Source: Alphaproteobacteria bacterium
GTDB lineage: Bacteria; Pseudomonadota; Alphaproteobacteria; MPNO01; UBA830
DNA length: 64,000 bases
NCBI GenBank assembly: GCA_022822405.1
Contig: JAJEBT010000199.1
Span: 95,776-159,775, forward strand
Reading direction: 5' to 3'
In this document: positions 24,698 through 34,381 of the stretch, in pieces
How the letters are laid out: every line of letters begins with the position of its first letter
How positions within the stretch are numbered: position 1 is the first letter of the stretch
The notes under the pieces: generated by a model
Seen by the model: only the letters and a program-made list of their open reading frames with translations
The model's database searches: none
What the model was told of the DNA's origin: nothing
Position numbers and translations under genes: made by a program

Positions 24698-27493
24698 TCA
24701 GTGGGCTTCGTCCCAGGTCCGGCCGTGCCTGGTATCAACGACAAGCGGCACGTTGAGATCCGCCGCCGTCGACATCGTCCGGCTCACCACGGCTGCAGTC
24801 TCTTCGAGCTCCTCGCGCGGAACCTCGAAGATGAGTTCGTCATGGACCTGGAGCAGCATTTTTGCCCGCAGCCGGTTGGCGGCCAGCGCCGGACCGATCC
24901 GGATCATCGCGCGCTTGATGATGTCGGCCGCGGCGCCCTGCAGCGGCGCGTTGATCGCGAGACGCTGGAGGAAGCTCTTGCGCGGATTGCGGTCGTCGGT
25001 GATGCCGGGCGTATGGCACTTGCGTCCGAAAATCGTCTCCACATAGCCGTGTTCGCGGGCAAACCCTATCGTGTCGTCCATGTACTTCCTGATGCCGGGA
25101 AATCTCTTGAAATACCCGTCGATGAAATCCTTCGCAGCACCGCGCGGAATCCGGAGCTGGCGGGCAAGCCCGAACGGGCTGATGCCGTAGATGATTCCGA
25201 AATTTATTGCCTTGGCGCGGTCGCGGACCGCGGGGTCCATGCCTTCGACGGGCACGCCAAAGACTTCGCTCGCCGTCATCGCATGGATGTCGGCGCCGCC
25301 GCGGAACGCCTCGCGCAGTTCCTCGATGCCCGCGACATGCGCGAGCAGCCTGAGCTCGATCTGCGAATAGTCCGCCGAAAGAAGCTCTGAACCATCGGCC
25401 GCGACGAAGGCGTGGCGAATCTTGCGACCCTCCTCGGTCCGGACGGGAATGTTCTGAAGGTTGGGATCGTTGGAACTCAACCGTCCCGTAGAAGCGACAG
25501 CCTGCGAATAGGAGGTGTGCACGCGGCCGGTCCGCGGGTCGATCTGCCCGACGAGGGCGGCGGTGTAGGTGTTCCTGAGCTTGGTCAGCTGGCGCCAGTC
25601 GAGCACCCGCGCCGGAAGCTCGTGCCCCTGCGCGGCGAGATCCTCGAGCACGCGCGCATCCGTTGCGTAACCGCCGCCGCTCTTGGTCTTCTTGCCATCC
25701 CCCAGGCCAAGCTCGTCGAACAGGATTTCGCCGAGCTGACGGGGCGAGCCGATATTGAACTCGCGCCCGGCAAACCCGTGGATTTCCGAGGCGATCTCGG
25801 CAGCGCGTTCCGCAAAATCCACCGAAAGCCTGTCGAGAACCGTCCTGTCGACGGTGATTCCGACGCGCTCCATGTCGAGGAGCACCGGCACGAGTGGCCG
25901 CTCCAGGGTTTCATAGACGCTGGCCATGCGCTCGGCGGCGATGCGCGGGCGCAGCAAGCGATGCAGCCGGTTGGTCATGTCGGCATCTTCGGCGGCGTAG
26001 TCGAGCGCCTTGTCGATGGCGACCTCGGCGAAACTGATCTGCTTCTTGCCCGTTCCCGCAACATCTCCGTATTTGATGTTGTCGTGGCCGAGATGCTCGC
26101 TCGAGAGCACGTCGAGCCCGTGCCCCCGCTGCTTCCCCGCCTCGAGCACATAGGACAGAAGCATGGTGTCGTCGACCGGCGCCATGTCGATGCCGCAGCG
26201 GGCGAGGACATGCATGTCGTACTTGATGTTGTGGCCGATCTTGAGGATTCCGGGATCCTCGAGGACCGACCGGAGCAGCGCGAGGGCGGCGTCGCGGGGG
26301 ATCTGCCCTGGCGCAGGCTCCGGCGCCAGGCTTGCGGCGCCGTCGAAATCGAGTTCCGGCGCCTCCGGCTGCGCGCCCTGTCCCGAAACCACGTGCCCGA
26401 GCGGGATGTAGCAGGCGTGACCCGGAGCGACTGAAAGCGATACCCCGACAAGCTCGGCCTCGGCAACATCGAGCGAGGTGGTCTCGGTATCGATGGCAAC
26501 GAAGCCGGCGTCGGCGATGCGCGCGATCCAGGCGCGGAGCGCCTCTTCGTCACCCACGAGCTCGTACGTCTCCTCTCCGGCCGCCGGCGAGTCGCCGGCC
26601 CCGGCGAGCGCGTCGCCGGCCGGCAGCCGCGCGCGCTCCTTCGCGAGAATGGACTTGAACCCCTGCTCTTCGAGAAACGGTATCAGGACCGTCGGATCCG
26701 CCTGCCGGCGCCCGAACTCGTCGAGCGTGGCCTCGACCGGAACGTCCGTTCTCAGCGTGACCAGCTCGCGCGAAATCCGCGCCTGTTCCGCGAACTCGAT
26801 CAGGTTCTCGCGGCGCCTGTTCTGCCTGATCTCCCCGGCGCGTTCGAGCAGCGAATCGAGGTCGCCGTACTCCCCGATCAGCTGCGCCGCCGTCTTGACG
26901 CCGATTCCCGGCACCCCGGGCACGTTGTCCGACGAATCGCCGGCCAGCGCCTGCACGTCGATCACCCGATCCGGTCCGACGCCGAATTTCTCGAAGACCT
27001 CCTCCGGCCCGACGAACCGGTCCTTCATCGGATCCATCATGCGGACATCGGGACCGACAAGCTGCATCAGATCCTTGTCCGAGGACACGATGGTCACGCC
27101 GAACCCCTGCTCCCGCGCCATCCGCGCATAGGTCGCGATCAGATCATCGGCCTCGAATCCCGCCATCTCGATGCAGGGAAGGCTGTAGGCCCTGGTCGCC
27201 TCGCGGATCAGGTCGAACTGGGGCACGAGTTCGGGAGGAGGGGGCGGCCGGTGCGCCTTGTACTCGGGATAGATGTCGTTGCGGAAGGTCTTGCGGGCGG
27301 TGTCGAAGATCACGGCCAGGTAGTCGGCGTCGGCATCGTCAACGAGCTTGGTCAGCATCCGGACGAAGCCGTAGACGGCATTGACCGGCGTGCCGTCGGC
27401 GCGGGTCATCGCCTGCAGCGCATGGAAGGCGCGGAAGATGTATGCCGATCCGTCGACGAGATAGACGTGGTCCCGCTCTGCCTGTTCCGTCAT
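24698..27493 (-). CDS. polA: DNA polymerase I
   Basis: Cytoplasmic repair and Okazaki-fragment polymerase of about 931 residues with all three activities. The N-terminal 5' nuclease domain starts at HVYLVDGSAYIFRAFHAL and has ATYARMAREQGFGVTIVSSD. The 3'-5' exonuclease is intact: FVAIDTETTSLD, LKIGHNIKYDMHVL and DYAAEDADMT. The polymerase domain has motif A (DYSQIELRLLAH) and motif C (LLQVHDELIFEV). I chose the ATG at 27493 because GAGG precedes it by eight bases. An ATG at 27523 is the alternative. It is a single gene. Confidence 0.96.
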   Translation of the reverse strand: MTEQAERDHVYLVDGSAYIFRAFHALQAMTRADGTPVNAVYGFVRMLTKLVDDADADYLAVIFDTARKTFRNDIYPEYKAHRPPPPPELVPQFDLIREATRAYSLPCIEMAGFEADDLIATYARMAREQGFGVTIVSSDKDLMQLVGPDVRMMDPMKDRFVGPEEVFEKFGVGPDRVIDVQALAGDSSDNVPGVPGIGVKTAAQLIGEYGDLDSLLERAGEIRQNRRRENLIEFAEQARISRELVTLRTDVPVEATLDEFGRRQADPTVLIPFLEEQGFKSILAKERARLPAGDALAGAGDSPAAGEETYELVGDEEALRAWIARIADAGFVAIDTETTSLDVAEAELVGVSLSVAPGHACYIPLGHVVSGQGAQPEAPELDFDGAASLAPEPAPGQIPRDAALALLRSVLEDPGILKIGHNIKYDMHVLARCGIDMAPVDDTMLLSYVLEAGKQRGHGLDVLSSEHLGHDNIKYGDVAGTGKKQISFAEVAIDKALDYAAEDADMTNRLHRLLRPRIAAERMASVYETLERPLVPVLLDMERVGITVDRTVLDRLSVDFAERAAEIASEIHGFAGREFNIGSPRQLGEILFDELGLGDGKKTKSGGGYATDARVLEDLAAQGHELPARVLDWRQLTKLRNTYTAALVGQIDPRTGRVHTSYSQAVASTGRLSSNDPNLQNIPVRTEEGRKIRHAFVAADGSELLSADYSQIELRLLAHVAGIEELREAFRGGADIHAMTASEVFGVPVEGMDPAVRDRAKAINFGIIYGISPFGLARQLRIPRGAAKDFIDGYFKRFPGIRKYMDDTIGFAREHGYVETIFGRKCHTPGITDDRNPRKSFLQRLAINAPLQGAAADIIKRAMIRIGPALAANRLRAKMLLQVHDELIFEVPREELEETAAVVSRTMSTAADLNVPLVVDTRHGRTWDEAH

Positions 27494-27638
27494 CTCGGCC
27501 GCCTCGCTGCATGTCCCGGTCATGACGCAGAATGCAGAATAGCCGCGGCCCTGTCGAGAGGAATGCGGCTAGCAAGCACGACATGCCGCGCTCGCCGCCG
27601 CCCGGGCTCTGGACCGGCGGCAGGAGCCGCCCCGTCCG

Positions 27639-28946
27639 TCAGTTGCGCCGCGCCAGGGGGATGCTGAATTCGCGCAGCGTCCCCTCCAGCGTCGGCCGGC
27701 CGAGCCGGATGCGGTCGTCGCTGAGCAGGTAGGAGAAAATGTAGCCGAGGCCGAGAATCAGGACCCCGATCAGGAAGCAGTAGATGACCGCACGGTCGGG
27801 ATACTGGTCCTTGAGATACCCGACATAGAGGGGGCCGAAGATGCCCGCCGCCGCCCAGGCCGTCAGGATCGCGCCGTAGATTACCGACATCCGTTTCGCG
27901 CCAAAGACGTCGACCACGAAAGACGGCATGGTGGCGAAACCGCCTCCGAAACACAGCAGGATGTAGCAGACCAGGACCGAGAAAATCCACGGGTCGCGTT
28001 CGGTCATCAGGATGCCGAAGACGACCATCTGGCTGGCAAGCAGGATGCGGAACACCCGGACGCGGCCGAGGCGGTCGGACAGCAATCCCCAGAACAGCCG
28101 TCCCGCCCCGTTGCAGAGCGAGCTCACCGCGATCAGGGTCGCCCCGTATTCGGCCAGCGTTTCCGGCTCGATCGACGGATCGGAGAGGCCCCAGACGTCC
28201 TGAAGGAGGGACGACTGGAAGCTGATCACCGAGATTCCGGCGGCGATGTTGAAGAAGAAGACCAGCCACATGACCGTGAACTCGCGCGACCTGAGGCACG
28301 CCCCGATGGCGCCCGCCTCTTCGGCCTCCTCCGCGTCCGCCGTGTCTTTCGCACCCGGCGCGCCGAAGTCTTCGGGCGGATCGCTCAGCAGCAGGCTCGA
28401 CGGAACCAGGATGGCGGCAAACACCACGCCGAGCCAGGCGAACACGAGAGGCAGGTCCTTGTCGGTGGCGACAACGAGAAACGGGGCCAGCGCCTTGCTG
28501 AGCAGGAACGCCCCGACCCCGAAGCCCATGATCACGATTCCCGTGGCCAGCCCCTTGCGATCGGGAAACCATTTTGCGGCGGTAGCAACCGGTGTCACGT
28601 AGCCGAGCCCGATTCCGGCGCCGCCGATCACGCCGTAGCCGGCATAGAAGAGGAGCAGGTTGTCGAGGTACAGCGCGAGGCCGCCGATGATGTAGCCGGC
28701 CGAGAACATCAGGCTTCCGATCAGCGCCAGTTTCCGCGGACCGAGCCGCGGCAGCATCCAGCCTGCCCAGGCGGCGGAAACGCCGAGCGAGAAGATGGTG
28801 ACGCTGAACGCCACCGCGGTATCGGTGAACGACCAGCCGAGCTGCAGGACGAGGAGCGTCTGGAAGAAGCTCCACGCGTACACCGTGCCGAAGCAGACCT
28901 GCAACACGGTGCAGAGCGTGACGATTACCGTCCGCGGAACTCTCAT
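27639..28946 (-). CDS. MFS transporter, oxalate/formate antiporter-like
   Basis: Inner-membrane carrier of about 435 residues with 12 predicted helices. Family marks are TVYAWSFFQTLL in helix 1, the loop 2-3 motif, AGIGLGYVTPVATAAKWFPD (GIGxGxxY/P element of OxlT-like carriers) and WGLLSDRLGR in the second half. The start at 28946 gives MRVPRTVIVT; upstream sequence is a shadow of the neighbouring gene. A charged stretch rich in Ala/Glu (near residue 205) links the halves. It lies 34 bp after a membrane sensor gene in the same direction, so the three genes back to 30997 may be one operon for uptake of a small carboxylate (inference). Confidence 0.82.
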   Translation of the reverse strand: MRVPRTVIVTLCTVLQVCFGTVYAWSFFQTLLVLQLGWSFTDTAVAFSVTIFSLGVSAAWAGWMLPRLGPRKLALIGSLMFSAGYIIGGLALYLDNLLLFYAGYGVIGGAGIGLGYVTPVATAAKWFPDRKGLATGIVIMGFGVGAFLLSKALAPFLVVATDKDLPLVFAWLGVVFAAILVPSSLLLSDPPEDFGAPGAKDTADAEEAEEAGAIGACLRSREFTVMWLVFFFNIAAGISVISFQSSLLQDVWGLSDPSIEPETLAEYGATLIAVSSLCNGAGRLFWGLLSDRLGRVRVFRILLASQMVVFGILMTERDPWIFSVLVCYILLCFGGGFATMPSFVVDVFGAKRMSVIYGAILTAWAAAGIFGPLYVGYLKDQYPDRAVIYCFLIGVLILGLGYIFSYLLSDDRIRLGRPTLEGTLREFSIPLARRN

Positions 28947-28980
28947 CGCAGGCTTGTCCGCATGCCGACCGCTCTGCCGG

Positions 28981-29718
28981 TCAGGCGCGCTCGTCCGACG
29001 GGGCGGCGGCAGCCGCTGGCGGGGCGGCGGTCCCGGCAACATGCAGGAACAGGCGGGCAAGGTGCCCGGCCTCATCGCCGCGGGCGAGCAGCTTCTTGTC
29101 GACGTCGCTGCCGCCGTCGCGCGCAACGCTTGCCGCAGAAGCGAGGAGCGTCGTGATGGGTTTCGCGGCAAGGTTGACCAGCCACAGGGCGGCAAAGATG
29201 CCGCCGATGAAGATCAGGGAAATGAGATAGACCTGATGGCCGATGGCCCGCTGGATCTGGAGCGTGATCAACCCGGTATCCATGCCGATGTGAACCGCGC
29301 CCGCGACGCCGGCGAGAATGGGGCTGCTGACCTCGACGAAGTCACCCATGCCCGGCAGGCTGCGCTCGACCGTCGCGGTGCCGGTCGGGTCGCCCTTCAG
29401 GATCTGTTCGGGGATGCCGGGCACGAAGGTATGCGCGAGGAACTCTCCCGATTCGCTGGTGACATAGATGTAGCTGATGCCCTGGATTTCGATGAACTGG
29501 TCGATCAGCGACTGCAGCGCCGACAGTTCGCGGTTGAGAATGATGTCGACGCTGGCATCGGCGATCGTCTTCGCGATGCCCTTGCTGTTGGTCTCGTATT
29601 CCTCGGACAGGTGGACATCGACCGTGTAGATGCAGAGGATCGAGGTCGACACGCCTATGACGCCGAACAGCAGGAAGATGCCGAACAGCGTCTTCTGAAA
29701 GAGCTTGGGAATCTTCAT
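28981..29718 (-). CDS. Membrane sensor protein with HAMP domain, no output domain
   Basis: Inner-membrane protein of 245 residues. One helix lies near residues 10-32, followed by a periplasmic sensor domain of about 120 residues that contains SEEYETNSKGIAKTIADASV and GISYIYVTSESGEFLAHTF, resembling single-Cache/CHASE sensors. A second helix (about 162-185) leads into a HAMP-like segment, AAKPITTLLASAASVARDGG and RGDEAGHLARLF. The protein ends about 20 residues later in a Pro/Ala-rich tail. No kinase, cyclase, GGDEF or methyl-accepting domain follows. It lies 1 bp after a type-1 binding-protein gene. Either the output domain was lost or it signals through a partner. Confidence 0.72.
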   Translation of the reverse strand: MKIPKLFQKTLFGIFLLFGVIGVSTSILCIYTVDVHLSEEYETNSKGIAKTIADASVDIILNRELSALQSLIDQFIEIQGISYIYVTSESGEFLAHTFVPGIPEQILKGDPTGTATVERSLPGMGDFVEVSSPILAGVAGAVHIGMDTGLITLQIQRAIGHQVYLISLIFIGGIFAALWLVNLAAKPITTLLASAASVARDGGSDVDKKLLARGDEAGHLARLFLHVAGTAAPPAAAAAPSDERA

Positions 29719-29719
29719 C

Positions 29720-30997
29720 TCACGAAAACCTGTCCTTCCAGTCCTTCAGGGGCACGAACCTGTCCCCTTCGACAACCGTGTAGTAGACGCGCTGCAAACC
29801 CTGTCGCCGCCCGGGGCCGAATGAGACGCGCTCATCGATCCCTAGATCGAAGTCCTTCACCGAGAAGACGGCCTTGTCGAGCGCCGCCCTCTGCGGGCTG
29901 TCGCCGAGACGATTCAGTATCTCGACCATCAGCTTGGCGTCGAGGAAACCCTCGAGGCTGACGAAGCTGTGCGGAAACGGAGCGTAGGGCTCGGTCACCA
30001 GTTCCTGTGGCGGTACCGGATCATAGCGGTCCATAAGTTCGCGATACTGCCGCACCGCCGGAATCGAGTCGTCCTCGTAGCTCGGAACGACCTGCGAGTT
30101 CACCAGAAGCCGGGTATAGGGCGCGCTGTCCTCGCGCGCGCCCCTGATCAGCTTGAGCAGGTTCTCGCTGCCGACAAAGGACAGGTTGGCTATCGGAACC
30201 CGGAGCCCCCGATCGACGGCGTCGCGGAGAAAGGCGGCGCATGCCGCATAGGCGCCGATGCAGATGACGGCGTCGGGGCGTGCCGCCTTGAGGATGTCTA
30301 CCTGGCGGCGCATGCTACCGGTAAACTTCTCGCCGCGCCGGTAGGTGGCCTCCCCGACGATCCGCTCCCCGTGCCTCGCGAGCGCGCGCCGCGCGCCTGC
30401 CCAGCCGCTTCGACCATAGGCGTCCGCCTGATAGAACATCCCGATGCGCCGCCGGCCGACCGACACGAACTGGTCAACGAGCCCTCCGGTCTCCTGGCGG
30501 TAGGAGGCGCGCAGGTTGAAGGCGAAGTCGCCGTAGGGCGGCTCCCTCTGTGGCTGGGCGCCGGTGAACGGAAAGAACAGGTAGACGTTTTCCTGCTGAA
30601 ATTTCTTCAGCATCGGCAGCACGCGCGTGACCGTCGGCGTACCTACATACCCGAAGAGCGCGAACACCCGGTCCCGCAGCATCAGCTTCATGGTGTTCTC
30701 GACCGACGGGATCGGCTGATAGCCGTCGTCATACGTCTTGAGGACGATCTTCCGGCCTTGCACGCCGCCAGCCCGGTTGACATGGGAAAAATAGGCGCTG
30801 GCGCCGCGATAGAGTTCGATGCCGAGGCCCCGCGACGGGCCCGAGAACGCCGCCGACATTCCGAGAACGATCTCGGTGTCGGTCACTCCGCCGCCCTGCC
30901 GCGCCAGGCTGGCAGATCCGAACAGGGGCGCAGCCACGCAGCCGCCCAAGCCAGCGCGGAGCACCGCCCGCCTCGTCATCCCTCCCGTCGTCTGCAC
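29720..30997 (-). CDS. Periplasmic type-1 binding protein (branched-chain amino acid/amide class)
   Basis: Exported binding protein of 425 residues of the LivJ-like class. An N-terminal TRRAVLRAG stretch before a hydrophobic segment suggests Tat export. The mature part starts GVTDTEIVLGMSAAFSGPSRG, a hallmark of this class, and later has GRKIVLKTYDDGYQP and FALFGYVGTPT. The start is a GTG at 30997 with GGAG six bases upstream; an ATG six codons in is possible. No Liv permease or ATPase genes are nearby. Instead a HAMP sensor gene follows at once, so the protein may present a ligand to the sensor rather than to an ABC importer. Confidence 0.82.
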   Translation of the reverse strand: MQTTGGMTRRAVLRAGLGGCVAAPLFGSASLARQGGGVTDTEIVLGMSAAFSGPSRGLGIELYRGASAYFSHVNRAGGVQGRKIVLKTYDDGYQPIPSVENTMKLMLRDRVFALFGYVGTPTVTRVLPMLKKFQQENVYLFFPFTGAQPQREPPYGDFAFNLRASYRQETGGLVDQFVSVGRRRIGMFYQADAYGRSGWAGARRALARHGERIVGEATYRRGEKFTGSMRRQVDILKAARPDAVICIGAYAACAAFLRDAVDRGLRVPIANLSFVGSENLLKLIRGAREDSAPYTRLLVNSQVVPSYEDDSIPAVRQYRELMDRYDPVPPQELVTEPYAPFPHSFVSLEGFLDAKLMVEILNRLGDSPQRAALDKAVFSVKDFDLGIDERVSFGPGRRQGLQRVYYTVVEGDRFVPLKDWKDRFS

Positions 30998-31263
30998 CCT
31001 CTACTCCGCTTCGCTGCGCATCGGCAGGAGCAGAAACGCGGAATCGCTGTCCGCAAGCTCTTCGCGCTGATCCGGGACACCCCGTGCCTGCCGTTCCTCG
31101 CTCCGTGCGGCGACTGTATCAGCGCAATGGATGATTGGCAAAGATCACCGGGCGCTCACGCCCTTGCCGGCGGAGGACAGACCGGCAGGCGCATCAAAGG
31201 GTTCCGGGTCAACCCGCCCTGCGCCCGTCCGGTCCGTGCGGGCACGCCGTCGACGAAATGACC

Positions 31264-32700
31264 CTACCGGTTCAGCGAGGCGGCGATGCCGGGCATGATT
31301 CGGTGCAGCCGCAGCGCGATGAACGCCGCGCCCTGCTGGTCGGCGAACGCGCCATAGGTCAGCGGGCCGACGATCCGCAAATGCGGATCCGCGCGCCCGT
31401 CCCCGCCAATCGCGCGGCACTCGTCGTCGACGCTGAAACCGACTCCGGCCGGATGGGGCGCCGCGTAGCCGCACGCCACCAGACTTGCCACAAGGGGATT
31501 GTTGGACCGGTCCGGCTGCATGTCCGGCCCGGTGCAGTTCACGACGGCGTCGAACGCCTTGCGGTGGCACTCGCGACCGCCCCTCCGGCGCAGGGTCACT
31601 GAAAGGGCGCCGCCATCGCATGCGGCCGATACGCAGAAAGCCGCCTCAAACGAGACCTGTCCGTTGGCCTCGGCACCGGCGATGCGGCTGTCGACCTGCG
31701 GCGGCAGCTGAAAACGATGGACATCGTACCAGGCCCGCAAATGGCGCAGGAACCGGCGCTTCTCCGCCAGTGGCAGCGCCGGCCAGAGGTCCCAGACCGA
31801 ATCCTTGAGATCGCCGAAGGGTTCGACCCAACTGCCGCCCGCGGCCTCGGCCCGGCGCACCTCGGACCGCAGCGTCCGCAGCAGGCCGCGCACGCTTTCG
31901 TGCCGGCCGTGCGCCGCCGTGAACAGGGAAACCGGCCGGACTACGCGTTCCATGACGTCCGGCACCGCGCCGGGAATCGCGGGCGGGCGGCGGCGCGGAT
32001 AGAGGCCGTGACGCGAGACCGCCGCGATGGATCCCCTGTGCCCTGCACGCAACAGTATCGCGATCACATCCGAGGCCGTTTGCGCCATGCCGAGCACCAG
32101 GATCCTGGCATCGGCCGGAATTTCCCGGATCCGGGCGGTGTCCCACGGATCGGCTATGAACCCGGCATGACCGGAGACCGCGCCGTCAAAGGGAGGCGGC
32201 GCACGGGGGCAATCGTAGCCGGAGGCAAGGACCGTCAGCCCGGCCGACAGCGTCCGCCCGTCATCCAGGTCCAGCCTGTAGCCATCGGGCGTCCGGTGCG
32301 CGGCCAGGGCACGGGACCGGACATGCCGGAGCCTCGAGCCGGAAGGGTTGCCGTCGACATGCGCGCGAAACTGCTCCTCAACATAGCGTCCGAAATCCCC
32401 GCGGCACATGTAGATGCTGCCGTCCGCGGCCAGCGCGCCGGGATCGCGCGCCAGACAGCCCTGGTCGGCGTACCAGTCGCTCAGGTGGTCCGGCGCATCC
32501 GGGTAGACGAAATGCACCGGCAGCGGCGCATTGAGCCGAAGGTCGGGATCGTCGGTATCGTAGGCGACGCCGCATCCGGGACGTTTGCGCGGCTCGACGA
32601 CCGCGATGTCAAGCGGCCGGCCGGCCAGGCGCGACAGATGGATCGCGAAGACGGCGCCGGTGTATCCGCCGCCCACGACGGCGACATCGACGGACGTCAC
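31264..32700 (-). CDS. FAD/NAD(P)-binding protein (NAD_binding_9 class)
   Basis: Cytoplasmic flavoprotein of about 478 residues. The N-terminal Rossmann fold starts VDVAVVGGGYTGAVFAIHLS. It continues with GCGVAYDTDDPDLRLNAP, the fingerprint of this class (often called hydroxyacylglutathione hydrolase-like or FAD-NAD(P)-binding). A second dinucleotide site, ILVLGMAQTASDVIAILL, is near residue 240. The GTG at 32700 has GGAGAG six bases upstream; an ATG at 32808 is a poorer choice. It is divergent from the luciferase-like gene. The reaction is unknown; members are thought to oxidise or reduce small metabolites. Confidence 0.72.
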   Translation of the reverse strand: MTSVDVAVVGGGYTGAVFAIHLSRLAGRPLDIAVVEPRKRPGCGVAYDTDDPDLRLNAPLPVHFVYPDAPDHLSDWYADQGCLARDPGALAADGSIYMCRGDFGRYVEEQFRAHVDGNPSGSRLRHVRSRALAAHRTPDGYRLDLDDGRTLSAGLTVLASGYDCPRAPPPFDGAVSGHAGFIADPWDTARIREIPADARILVLGMAQTASDVIAILLRAGHRGSIAAVSRHGLYPRRRPPAIPGAVPDVMERVVRPVSLFTAAHGRHESVRGLLRTLRSEVRRAEAAGGSWVEPFGDLKDSVWDLWPALPLAEKRRFLRHLRAWYDVHRFQLPPQVDSRIAGAEANGQVSFEAAFCVSAACDGGALSVTLRRRGGRECHRKAFDAVVNCTGPDMQPDRSNNPLVASLVACGYAAPHPAGVGFSVDDECRAIGGDGRADPHLRIVGPLTYGAFADQQGAAFIALRLHRIMPGIAASLNR

Positions 32701-33136
32701 CGAAATCTCTCCGGGATCGGCAGGAATCCCACGCCCGGCGGGAAGATCATTCGTGCCGGCCTGCTCTGAAGGACGACCGTTCCCCCGCACCGGCCATTGC
32801 CGGATCATCGCCGCGCCGTCGATCGATTCTGCCCTGCATCGGCTCCATGACCCTGTTCCGGGCGCGAAGGTTTGGAATGACGCTCACGATGTCCGGCTCC
32901 GCCGGGCAAGTCAATGCCGCAGAATGCCATGCGTCCGCGACACCGGGGCGTCGCCGCGGCCGGCCGGCAAACTTGCCCCGCCCCGGCCCCTGTGCCACAT
33001 TTTTCATACAGTCGGCGACACTGCCGCGTCGGCACATTCTGCCATTCCGCACCGCGGACGGTTCCCCGAACGGGAGAGCTGCGGCCTGCCGGCAAGGAAT
33101 GCGGCTCGGACAGGCCCGCAACAGGGGATACGGCGC
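32701..33136. other. Divergent intergenic region, no gene seen
   Basis: 436 bp between two divergent oxidoreductase genes. Short open frames on both strands are Arg/Pro-rich and unrelated to known proteins. The least GC-rich part, around 32996-33012 (GCCACATTTTTCATACA), is where promoters are likely, but I found no convincing -35/-10 pair or operator. Confidence 0.45.
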
Positions 33137-34381
33137 ATGAGACCGGTGGAACTGCATTGCTGGCACTTCATGGCCTACCCGTACTTGCCGGCGGATTTCG
33201 ACGAGAAACACGAAAGCGGCTGGGTCACGGTCCCCAACGAGTTGTGGGACCGGGAACGGACGGACGGGCTCTACCAAGAATATATCGACCAGCTGGTCTA
33301 TGGCGAGGAACTCGGTTTCGACGGCCTCGTCCTCAACGAACATCACCAGAACATCTACGGCCTCATGCCGTCGCCGAACATCATCGCGGCGGCCCTGACC
33401 CAGCGCACGTCGGTGGCGAAGATCGTCGTGCTCGGCAACCTGCTGCCACTCCATCTCAACCCGCTCCGGGTCGCCGAGGAGTACGCAATGATCGATTCGA
33501 TCACGGCCGGCCGCCTGATCGCCGGCTTTGCCGTCGGCGGCGGACCCGAGGCCTACAACTACCAGGTATCGTCCCCCCAGTCGCGGAGCCGGTTCTGGGA
33601 GGCCGTCGATCTGATCCTGCGTTCCTGGACCGAAAACGGCCCCTTCGAGCACGAGGGGCGCCACTACCCGCTGCGCTACGTCAATATCTGGCCGCGGCCG
33701 CGGCAGGTGCCGCATCCGCCGGTCTGGATACCGGGCGCCCTGTCGGTCGAGACGATCCACGAGGTGGCGAAGCGCGGCTTCGACTTCTTCCTTTCCTCGC
33801 GCACCCACGGCTCGGCGACGCGCATGGCGCGCGACCGGTTCGCGTCGGTGCTGGCTGAATATGGCGACCGCTACCAGCCCTTCCGTTTCGGGGTGCTGAT
33901 TTCCGTCTACGTGGCGGAAACCGACGAGCAGGCCAGGGAGGAAGCCAGGGAGGGCGTCTGGTACTTCCTGAAATACTGCCTCAAGGGCCACCTCCGGCGA
34001 ACCGGGCGCACGCTCACCTTCGGCCCCGGAGTCCCGTCGCAGTCGGTCAGGTCGTGGGAGAACTACCTGAAGAATTCCGAACCCGGCGCGGAAATGCTGG
34101 GCGACGCGGAGTCGTGGGAAGAACTCGATTCGAAGGCCTCGATCATCGTCGGCAGCCCGGACACGGTGCGGCGCAAGCTCTGGGATCTGATCGAGCAGGG
34201 ACAGATCGGGCGCTTCCTGATCCAGTTCCATTTCGGCAACATGGAACCCGCGCTTGCGCGCAAGAGCATGAAGCTCTTCGCAGAGCACGTCGCGCCCGCG
34301 TTGCGCAAGGACTCCGCGGAACTCTTCGCGCAGCAGTTTCCCGAACTCGAAGACCCGGCCGTGGCGAGCGCCGCCGAATGA
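33137..34381 (+). CDS. LLM class flavin-dependent monooxygenase (luciferase-like)
   Basis: Cytoplasmic FMN-dependent oxygenase of 414 residues with the bacterial-luciferase TIM barrel. Visible marks are LGFDGLVLNEHHQNIYGLMPSP near residue 70, VLGNLLPLHLNPLRVAEEYA, the SITAGRLIAGFAVGGGPEAYNY turn, and a C-terminal substrate loop with FGPGVPSQSV. Such enzymes use reduced FMN and O2 on aldehydes, sulfonates, polyketides or nitrogen heterocycles; the substrate is not readable here. The gene overlaps an alpha/beta hydrolase gene by 4 bp (ATGA), so the two act together, perhaps oxygenation followed by ring or ester hydrolysis. Confidence 0.85.
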   Translation: MRPVELHCWHFMAYPYLPADFDEKHESGWVTVPNELWDRERTDGLYQEYIDQLVYGEELGFDGLVLNEHHQNIYGLMPSPNIIAAALTQRTSVAKIVVLGNLLPLHLNPLRVAEEYAMIDSITAGRLIAGFAVGGGPEAYNYQVSSPQSRSRFWEAVDLILRSWTENGPFEHEGRHYPLRYVNIWPRPRQVPHPPVWIPGALSVETIHEVAKRGFDFFLSSRTHGSATRMARDRFASVLAEYGDRYQPFRFGVLISVYVAETDEQAREEAREGVWYFLKYCLKGHLRRTGRTLTFGPGVPSQSVRSWENYLKNSEPGAEMLGDAESWEELDSKASIIVGSPDTVRRKLWDLIEQGQIGRFLIQFHFGNMEPALARKSMKLFAEHVAPALRKDSAELFAQQFPELEDPAVASAAE

